Origin: Trichomonas vaginalis G3
Lineage: Eukaryota; Parabasalia; Trichomonadida; Trichomonadidae
DNA length: 64,000 bases
Assembly (NCBI RefSeq): GCF_026262505.1
Contig: NC_067208.1
Coordinates: forward strand, 5,093,962-5,157,961
Direction: 5' to 3'
The notes under the pieces are model-generated. The model was not told where the DNA came from. It saw nothing but the letters and a program-made list of their open reading frames with translations, and did not search any database. Position numbers and translations under genes: made by a program. This document shows positions 57,230 through 64,000 of the stretch, piece by piece. Every line of letters starts with the position of its first letter. Positions within the stretch are counted from its first letter, which is position 1.

Positions 57230-59677
57230 TTATAATATCATAACAATAAATGGATGAATTAGAAGATTGTTTTGAAAACTGGATTTAACACGACATGAAT
57301 ATAGAGATTCACGATCATAAACACATCGTGTAGGAAGTTTGCTATGAGTGATAAGTTGATTAAGAAAAATTTTAGTTCGGTTCTCAATCTCACATTCGCA
57401 TGAAAGATGTGTACAGTCCTTGAATGCATCTGCACCAACTTCGACAACACTAGATGGAATGTTGATCATCTTAAGATTGATGCAACCTTCGAATGCATTT
57501 TGTGAGATAGTTGAAACACTCCCACTAGGAATCATAACACTGATTAAGTTGACACAGCTCATGAACGCACCTTCACCAATAGTCCTTGTGCTGCCAGGCA
57601 ATGAGAAGTACTTCACTTTGGATGCTGGTGGGAACAAAATGAGGGATGCCATCTTGTCGTTGAAAAGCGCACCAGTAACAACATGGTATATGTCGCTATC
57701 GCATGTGATGTTCTCAATGTTGATGCAGTTTCGGAATGAGCCAACGGAAATAAGACTAAGGCTTGAGTCGGATGGAATATGGATAGACTTAAGTGAAAAG
57801 CAGTTTGTGAATGTGTCTGAGCTGATAGTCTCGAGGGATGAAGGAATGTCAAATGATGAAATTGATGTGTTGCTCAAGGTGAATGCACCAAGTGTATGCA
57901 AATCATGTGGATATTTGATGCTTTCTAGAAGATTGTTGTCTCGAAAGCAGTTATCACTAAGTGTTTGAAATGAACTGCAAACACTGAGATCAACAGTCTT
58001 GATGTTACATTGACGGAAACAGCTCTCACCAAATGAACTAACACTAGAATGGAAAACAACATTGCTCAAGGATGTGCAAAGCATAAACGATTTATCACCG
58101 ATGATTTCAAGGTTGATTGGTAAATTTAATGTTGTAAGTGATATGCAATTGTAGAAACAATTTTCTGGAATATTCGTGATGGAACTCTCTTCGAATGTAA
58201 CAATACTCAGATTGATGCAGTTGAGAAATGCACTAGAACCAATTTTATTGCAATAGTTGAGTGAGATGCTTCGAAGTTTGTAGCAATTGCTGAATGATTC
58301 ACTGCCTATTGAAACAATGCTGGAAGGAAGTCCAATGAATTCTAGATTATAACAGTTGATAAATGCTTTGTCATTGATTGTCTGAAGTTTAGAATCAACG
58401 GGAAATGTGATACTTCGTAAGAGTGTTTTGTCTGAGAATACGGATTTCTTGATCTCACTAACATTAAAATGAATGTTGATGCTGTTGTCTGAGTTTCTTC
58501 CGATGTACTGAACAACTGTGGTGTTAACTTTGTCCATAATGACGTAATCTGCTGTGATGTAGAACTTAGAGTTATTAGAGAATCGGATCTGTGTTGTTGG
58601 ATCGAAGACTCTACCGTTAAGCTGTGATATACTATCGGGTAAAATAACTTCCCGAAGATTAGGACAATTAAGAAAACATCGATCATTGATAATTTTGACG
58701 CTGTCTGGAATTGTTATTGATGTCAATCCACATCCTTCGAAACAACTTTCGGGAAGTGTTGTTATTTTATTTGGCAATTTTACTGTTGTCAACTTGTCAC
58801 ATGCATAGAAAGCCTTTTTATACATTGAGGTTACAGAATCTGGAATTTCAATTTCAGTTAATGGATTTTGCTGAAAGGAATATTCATTTATATATGTTAT
58901 AGAAGATGGAAATTGGACAGATGTAATTCCACATGAGGAAAAAACGGCAGACATTGTTCCTGTAATTCCCTCTGGAATTATGACAGAACCTCCTTTCCTT
59001 TGTGGGTACGTATGCGTGATCATGCTTCTTTTATCAATCAAAATTGCGTTTTCAACTTTGTAATATGGATTTGAAGGAGAACATGTAATTGATTGAATTT
59101 GCGCACCTTCAGAAAATGCATATGATATTGAATTAACTTTAGATGGAATATAAAAAGATGTTACTAGAGTACCAATTATAACCCATTTCCCTATAGAAAC
59201 TAAATTGCTATCAGTAGGAATCTCTAATTGCGCCAATTTTGAACTATACATGAAGCAATAATCTGAAATACTTGTTACAGATGAAGGAAGTGTGAAAGTT
59301 GATAAATTTGTTTGATAAAATGAATATTCTCTTAATTTTGTTATCGAATTTGGAATTTTTATAGAAGATAATGATTTGCATTGATAGAATGCATGATCAG
59401 CAATATTTGTTAAATGAGAGCATGGAGTAAGGTCGATTTGTTGGAGTTTTGAGCATTGATAAAATGTGTACGGGGAAATTTCGTATAGCAATGATCCTGT
59501 CTCGAATATAACAGTTTCGATCGTGTCTTTACACGTGGAAAATGCATAGTTATTGGCACTGATTCCTTTAATAGTTTTAGCATTTTTATGAATTGTTGTG
59601 GTTTTGGCATTCGAGGAAACAGACTCGAGAAATGAATAGTCATCTGAAGAATATGCACCATTTTGATAATCAGGCAT
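57230..59677 (-). CDS. BspA-like LRR_5 protein, 815 aa
   Basis: Whole frame of ~25 BspA-type leucine-rich repeats of 22-24 residues (pattern I.(D/N).(A/C)F..C..L..I..P.S...I), from residue ~40 to ~770. Repeats form a solenoid used for binding. Unlike the decayed neighbour it has no signal peptide: the start is MPDYQNGAYSSDDYSF. It also lacks a C-terminal membrane helix, so it is probably cytosolic or secreted by a non-classical route, or its real start lies elsewhere. The last ~45 residues (CECEIENRTKIFLNQLITHSK...) are not repeats. No TCA initiator near this start. Confidence 0.85.
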   Translation of the reverse strand: MPDYQNGAYSSDDYSFLESVSSNAKTTTIHKNAKTIKGISANNYAFSTCKDTIETVIFETGSLLYEISPYTFYQCSKLQQIDLTPCSHLTNIADHAFYQCKSLSSIKIPNSITKLREYSFYQTNLSTFTLPSSVTSISDYCFMYSSKLAQLEIPTDSNLVSIGKWVIIGTLVTSFYIPSKVNSISYAFSEGAQIQSITCSPSNPYYKVENAILIDKRSMITHTYPQRKGGSVIIPEGITGTMSAVFSSCGITSVQFPSSITYINEYSFQQNPLTEIEIPDSVTSMYKKAFYACDKLTTVKLPNKITTLPESCFEGCGLTSITIPDSVKIINDRCFLNCPNLREVILPDSISQLNGRVFDPTTQIRFSNNSKFYITADYVIMDKVNTTVVQYIGRNSDNSINIHFNVSEIKKSVFSDKTLLRSITFPVDSKLQTINDKAFINCYNLEFIGLPSSIVSIGSESFSNCYKLRSISLNYCNKIGSSAFLNCINLSIVTFEESSITNIPENCFYNCISLTTLNLPINLEIIGDKSFMLCTSLSNVVFHSSVSSFGESCFRQCNIKTVDLSVCSSFQTLSDNCFRDNNLLESIKYPHDLHTLGAFTLSNTSISSFDIPSSLETISSDTFTNCFSLKSIHIPSDSSLSLISVGSFRNCINIENITCDSDIYHVVTGALFNDKMASLILFPPASKVKYFSLPGSTRTIGEGAFMSCVNLISVMIPSGSVSTISQNAFEGCINLKMINIPSSVVEVGADAFKDCTHLSCECEIENRTKIFLNQLITHSKLPTRCVYDRESLYSCRVKSSFQNNLLIHPFIVMIL

Positions 59678-60738
59678 TTAACCTAGCAGAAAGGAGATGT
59701 AATAACATAAAAATATAAGGTTAAACAAATTAACGGTTTTTATATGATGTAAAACACCAGTTGTCTGGCGGATAGATGTAAGAAGTTTCTATTCTTGAAA
59801 TGAATTTTAGTTTGGGAAAGAGGAACTTATATTATTTTACTATAAACATCCTCTCAAGTTTCTACCATTAATATTATAATTATAATGTTCCTCATTCATC
59901 ATAATATAATACTTGACATTATAAGAATACACCTTTTGAGTACTATCTGAGTCTCTGTTTGTCAGAAGCTATCATAGCGCCAATATATCAGCCGAATAAT
60001 TAACTGCTGATCTTATATTAAAAGTAAGAGAATGTCAGAAAGTCGAAATTACTCTTAAGGATGTACTTATACCACCTTCTGAAATTCTCTTAATTTTTTT
60101 ACATCCAAGCTTTTTATTACAATTTTCCAAGGTAAAAAGTTAATATTTTTGATCGGGGAAATAGTTATTATAAATCATTATAGATAGATTAAATTTTTGA
60201 TTATAACCGAGTCAGATTTTAGCATTTGTTCATCATAGTATTACCATCATAAAGGTTCTTTGATATCCTATGCTTCCATATCAGTGTTGGTCTCTATTGT
60301 ATCTCAAATAGTTCTATAATTTGAAAAAAATTCTCCATATTGAGTTGCAAAAGTAAAAAATTGAGAGTATATTGATTTCGCAAGAGCATGTCAGAAAGTG
60401 GTCAATGCATCCTTAAAAATAAAGTAAATGGCTTTAAGGGTGCATTACGCCCATCTTAAATTTATTCAAATTTCTGTCATTGAAAATTAACCTTAATGAT
60501 TAATGATTAATTGAATGCCATATCATACGGGCGTAAGTTCAACCTAGACTTTCATTTAACAAATATGCTGATTATAATAACCCAATTTTTATGAATAGTG
60601 TTTCATCATAAGACAAACAGTTTATAAAAAGCAGGTCAATCTTTGACTTTCACGATCCGAATCAAACAGTTTATAATAAATCAAATAAATTTTAGTATCA
60701 AATAAAATAAAATAAAATAAATAAAAAATAAAATAAAA
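59678..60738. other. Intergenic host DNA with foldback repeats
   Basis: About 1 kb between two leftward genes. It holds two related foldback structures: 60027-60113 (AAGAGAATGTCAGAAAG against CTTCTGAAATTCTCTT) and 60387-60460 (TGCATCCTTAAA against TTTAAGGGTGCA). The arms of one are inverted versions of the other (shared TGTCAGAAAGT and TTAAGGATG). A short A/T run of AATAAA units lies at 60700-60740, next to the Sec24 stop. No gene recognised. Confidence 0.5.
60027..60460. repeat. Pair of related foldback repeats
   Basis: Two hairpin-capable inverted repeats about 300 bases apart, built from the same sequence family (see TGTCAGAAAGT at 60034 and 60390). Could be the ends of one small inverted-repeat element (MITE) of ~430 bp or two separate foldbacks. 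No clear target duplication. Confidence 0.4.
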
Positions 60739-62913
60739 TTAACGATATTGAGCTAAGAAAGTTTCTAAGTTTCCACCAGAATAAGTGGAGTCATCATACA
60801 AAGCATTAGCTACAATTGCCTCGCGAGGAGATTGTCCTCCTCCAGGGATAATCTCTGTTGGCAAGTATCTTCCAGAAATTTGGTAGCACTCATTTATAGA
60901 ATTGTTCAACATTTCGTTCATCTCTGTTCCTGTTTGTGGAACTGAAGAAGGCAACTCAGAGATAGAACTGACACCGAAAACACTCTGCAACACATCAGAA
61001 GGAGTTCCTGGAGATACCCAGATGTAAATCTTCTTGTTTGTGTGCAAAACAAAGATGTTTCCTGCATAAAATGATTGATTCGTCAGTGGAAGAATTGCTG
61101 ATGGATTTTCCAAAGCGAAAAATCTTGGATACATCTTCAAAACAGCATCAACAACATTGGAACTCCTTATCTCAATGATATTGGACATTCTTCCGTCAAC
61201 TCCAAATGGACTTGGAATTCTCAGTACATCTGAATTCAAAAGTGAATGAACCATGGTCAGAATTGACTGGAATCTGTGTCCTCGGTTGTTCATTACTGTT
61301 ATCATCTTCTTGATCTCGTTTGAGGTCTCCGCCGGACCAATTCTCATCAAATTTGTTGATGTCTGCTTGAGAATGATTGTGGCGATGGCGCCTTCGTCGG
61401 CTGTAGATCCGATTGCTCGGATATCGGTAGAATATGGCAACATGAAGTTGAAAATTCGAATTACACGTTGTCTGACGGAATTTGTAAAGAGAATGGCGAG
61501 TTGGAGAAGAGCACCGCCTGGAGGAAGGTCTCCTGTAATCGAAAGATCGAAGGATACGGTGTAGGAACCAACCATTACCGGAAATATAATTGTTTGATGC
61601 TGATTCGTGTAAATATTGCCTGATAACGAGTTGATTTTGATGCCGTTGGATACTCTGAGTCTCATTGATGAATCCCAGTAGTATTCCTGTGTAAGAGTTC
61701 TGAATAAATCGTTATGTAAATCTTGGAACGCGAATTCGTCCAAAACTGGATAATGATGTAAGGCTCCTCCTGTCAGACCACTCATGCAGCCGACAATTGC
61801 AAGCTCCATTGACTGATTTGGCCTTGGAGTTCCAAATAAATGGACAGAAAAGCCGGCGTTGTTCAAAGCAGCGCAGAATTTGCCTGTGTAGTCACCTATT
61901 CCGCCTTTAGGAAGCCTCAAAAACTCGACTTCTGTGCCGGATTCTGTTGCTTGCCTTGCTGTTATGGCTCTTGGTCCTTTTGAAGGCATTCCGTAGAAGT
62001 TAGCGACAATTACACCACCGGAGCCACTTAATAAGGCCAAAGCAGCTTCACAGGCGCTGAATAAGCAATTTGTTGTATTTGGAGCGCCAGATTGAGTAAG
62101 TAAGTAGTTGAAGTAGGATTTAATTTCGTCAATTACGTCAATTAAAGTGGCTGTGCAGCCAGAGATGTAAGAAATATCTGTAAGATCGCAAATTACGGCT
62201 TCTGTATGATCTGTAAAGCAGTATGCAGTAAGAACAGCTCCCATAGTGATTATACATATATGGGAATCTTGATTCATGCTGTCTAAGGCTGTTTTAGCAG
62301 AAGTAATCATTTGATAAGTAAAACCGGACTGAACTGCTTCGTAAGTCATGTCGAAGATGAAGCAGAAGCTTGGGCCGCTGTCTGGTAATGAATTAAATAT
62401 CTTTGGCGCTAACATATCAAAAACAGGATTTGTGAATTCAGGACGGGTTTGGACGGGTCCTGGACGTGTTGTATCTGTAAGCTGGAAATTCTGACCACAA
62501 AATGGACATGTGACATGTGTTTCGCTTAAAATTTTATGAAATGGTGATAAATAAGCGTTACAGCTTGGACAACGGGATAATTTAACATCTCTAGTGTCTA
62601 TTACTGGGACATTTGCTACTTGTGCTGGCGAAACTAAGACACTAACTGGAATTCCTAAATTATCTAAAACTTGTTTATTGCCTGGAAACATATTTACTGT
62701 CGTTCTGAAGTATGGTGGCCTTTCAGGCTGATTTGGTGGCGGAGGTGGATTCATTATTAGTGGATTTACCCATGGTATAATTTGTTCAACTTTCGGAATC
62801 GTGTTAACTGGCGGTTGCTGGTAGGTTGTAGGTTGCTGAGCTGCATAGACATTTTGCTGAGGCGCTACATCCGTCCGAACTGGCGCGCCTGCTTGAATAT
62901 ATCTTCTACTCAT
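60739..62913 (-). CDS. Sec24-like COPII coat protein, 724 aa
   Basis: In order: a Pro/Gln-rich N-terminal tail (~1-70), a zinc ribbon (CPSC...CPFC, residues ~114-138), the Sec23/Sec24 trunk (SFCFIFDMTYEAVQSG onwards, residues ~180-420), beta-sandwich (~425-520, YYWDSSMRLRVSNGIKI), helical region (QTSTNLMRIGPAETSNEIKK) and a gelsolin-like end (FVLHTNKKIYIWVSPG). This is the full Sec24 domain set; it pairs with Sec23 and chooses cargo for ER export. At 724 residues it is shorter than most Sec24 (~900), due to a short N-terminal tail, as is common in parasitic protists. Codon use and G+C are as for a well-expressed host gene. Confidence 0.92.
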   Translation of the reverse strand: MSRRYIQAGAPVRTDVAPQQNVYAAQQPTTYQQPPVNTIPKVEQIIPWVNPLIMNPPPPPNQPERPPYFRTTVNMFPGNKQVLDNLGIPVSVLVSPAQVANVPVIDTRDVKLSRCPSCNAYLSPFHKILSETHVTCPFCGQNFQLTDTTRPGPVQTRPEFTNPVFDMLAPKIFNSLPDSGPSFCFIFDMTYEAVQSGFTYQMITSAKTALDSMNQDSHICIITMGAVLTAYCFTDHTEAVICDLTDISYISGCTATLIDVIDEIKSYFNYLLTQSGAPNTTNCLFSACEAALALLSGSGGVIVANFYGMPSKGPRAITARQATESGTEVEFLRLPKGGIGDYTGKFCAALNNAGFSVHLFGTPRPNQSMELAIVGCMSGLTGGALHHYPVLDEFAFQDLHNDLFRTLTQEYYWDSSMRLRVSNGIKINSLSGNIYTNQHQTIIFPVMVGSYTVSFDLSITGDLPPGGALLQLAILFTNSVRQRVIRIFNFMLPYSTDIRAIGSTADEGAIATIILKQTSTNLMRIGPAETSNEIKKMITVMNNRGHRFQSILTMVHSLLNSDVLRIPSPFGVDGRMSNIIEIRSSNVVDAVLKMYPRFFALENPSAILPLTNQSFYAGNIFVLHTNKKIYIWVSPGTPSDVLQSVFGVSSISELPSSVPQTGTEMNEMLNNSINECYQISGRYLPTEIIPGGGQSPREAIVANALYDDSTYSGGNLETFLAQYR

Positions 62914-63534
62914 TTCCTTGACACTTTCCTGTCAGATTGATTTTTTATTCTGAGCATGCAGCCAAAGAACGAAATCTAATAATTTTTGCAAATTTTAAAA
63001 GCTATGACTTGAGATGTATTGAACACAAAAATAACTCAAAATAAAAAAAGAGTAAGATGCAAAATTTTGTGGATAAATCTCCTTTTATTTTACAATATCT
63101 TTATCGTTTTGATTTCACTTAATAAAAATCTATATTCAAAGTACTTTGGTTTACGCATATTCTGATACATATGATGTAGTATAAAAGACTGTTTATTTCA
63201 AGTTTGTATCACAGAAATTCGAAACAAATGATAAAGAAAAGAAAGTTTCGTTTAGATTTTCCTTATGATTTTTCGTCATGAATATGCATTTATTGCAACA
63301 TACGATCACTCATTAGGCTCTTCAAGTTACAAGATACAATCATGAAAGCTCTGTATAAATTTAGATATTTCTCCAAAGTTTTGACACTAATGCATTTTCA
63401 ATACAAAAGTTACAAAATCTATTTCAAGAAATGAACTCATTTCACTGCTTTTAATTGGGCTTCGCAAGCTCACCCTAAATATAAACTATAAAAGTGGATA
63501 ACATTTTTCTATAAATAATAAAACAAGTTATATT
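62914..63534. other. Intergenic host DNA
   Basis: About 620 AT-rich bases upstream of Sec24 and downstream of the TBC gene. An 11-base inverted repeat GCTTCGCAAGC is at 63459-63469. No gene, RNA gene or longer repeat seen. Confidence 0.5.
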
Positions 63535-64000
63535 TTATTTAGAGATAAGTTTCAATTTTTCACACTTATAATTGATAAACTGGGAATTTGAAGGGAGAGG
63601 ATCGCAAGTACATCCCAAATGATATCTTTCATAAAGAACTATCGACAAACCAATAATTTGTTCGACATCCATGTTCCTTATGTATTCGTCAATGAAATTC
63701 ATGACTTCCTCAATTGCTCCACTCGTTGAAACAATTAATTGAGGGAATGAATTAATTAAAATTGCGGCACAAAAATATCTAATGAAAACGAAAGGTTTTT
63801 CATGGCTAAATATTGCATCCCAAAGCCTTAAGACACTTTCTAGTTTAAACTCACGTTTAAACAACAATATAATGTGTCTGTAAAGAAAAATTAAGTTCTG
63901 CAATTGATTGTTTTGGAGCCATTCAGCGAGATTTGGATGGAAATCTTTGATGATGTCGAAAACTCTCTCGAAAGCGAATTCTTGTTGTTTCAAGAGATCA
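63535..64000 (-). CDS. TBC (Rab-GAP) domain protein, C-terminal part, runs off the right edge
   Basis: The frame is open to the window edge, with no internal Met near it, so the 5' part is outside. The visible 155 residues hold the C-terminal half of a TBC domain: ILLFKREFKLESVLRLWDAIFSHEKPFVFIRYFCAAILI (the LRLWDxxF motif) followed by the helical end (MDVEQIIGLSIVLYERYHLGC). The catalytic Arg/Gln fingers would lie upstream, beyond the edge. TBC proteins switch off Rab GTPases in membrane traffic. Confidence 0.8.
   Translation of the reverse strand, partial: DLLKQQEFAFERVFDIIKDFHPNLAEWLQNNQLQNLIFLYRHIILLFKREFKLESVLRLWDAIFSHEKPFVFIRYFCAAILINSFPQLIVSTSGAIEEVMNFIDEYIRNMDVEQIIGLSIVLYERYHLGCTCDPLPSNSQFINYKCEKLKLISK

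Noticed and set aside
57259-59661. Several frames opposite or within the intact BspA-like gene
   Set aside because: Overlap a long frame with clear repeat structure; none has domain features.
63452-63480. GGGCTTCGC hairpin as a sixth paired hairpin
   Set aside because: Only one short stem (GCTTCGCAAGC) is present and it lies in host DNA; the paired layout is missing.
1-64000. tRNA or rRNA genes
   Set aside because: I looked for B-box-like GGTTCRANTCC and conserved rRNA stretches and saw none.

Overview
The window reads as nuclear DNA of a parabasalid protist (a trichomonad such as Trichomonas or Tritrichomonas; the species cannot be fixed from sequence alone). Support: intronless AT-rich genes, two host starts with a TCA-type initiator 12 bases upstream, and host families typical of trichomonads (BspA-like LRR_5 proteins, DUF3447-ankyrin proteins, a glycine-rich surface-protein relic, Sec24, TBC). 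About two thirds of the window is Polinton/Maverick DNA.

Layout. 1-1793: the end of a Polinton that runs off the left edge, carrying a 1.1-kb hAT-like non-autonomous insert (301-1412). 1804-22166: Polinton A, 20.4 kb, with ~506-bp terminal inverted repeats (TIRs) and a 6-bp target duplication, lying head-to-head with the first only ten bases away. 22173-24560: two host genes (ricin-type lectin with a His-rich tail; SCP/FCP1-like phosphatase). 24566-45380: Polinton B, a different family, 20.8 kb, 554-bp TIRs and a 5-bp target duplication, apparently inserted into a host open frame. 45386-64000: host DNA with an alpha-helical repeat protein behind a 121-bp tandem repeat, a glycine-rich relic, a Tc1/mariner-like transposase tail joined to a 5'-truncated aldo-keto reductase, a long coiled-coil protein, a decayed ankyrin gene, a decayed and an intact BspA-like gene, Sec24, and the C-terminal part of a TBC protein running off the right edge.

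Both Polintons carry a double-jelly-roll-like capsid gene, an FtsK/HerA-type packaging ATPase, minor capsid-like proteins, a protein-primed type B DNA polymerase, an RVE integrase, and a phage-like tail-fibre protein with a collar tip (with a collagen-like stalk in B). Each also has a different small gene lying wholly inside its TIRs. A looks broken in roughly ten or more places, B in about five to seven; B keeps open polymerase, integrase, fibre and penton-like genes. In both, the two TIRs are almost identical, so the insertions look young. I did not recognise a maturation protease in either.

The most unusual structures are: a 4.2-kb block inside A (10669-14873) bounded by inverted arrays of a 121-bp repeat and filled with KilA-N/T5orf172 genes and fragments nearly identical to genes of B; paired GC-rich hairpins at five places in B; a nine-site palindrome array in B (34817-35045); and an A/T-rich motif just upstream of most Polinton genes but not of the host genes.
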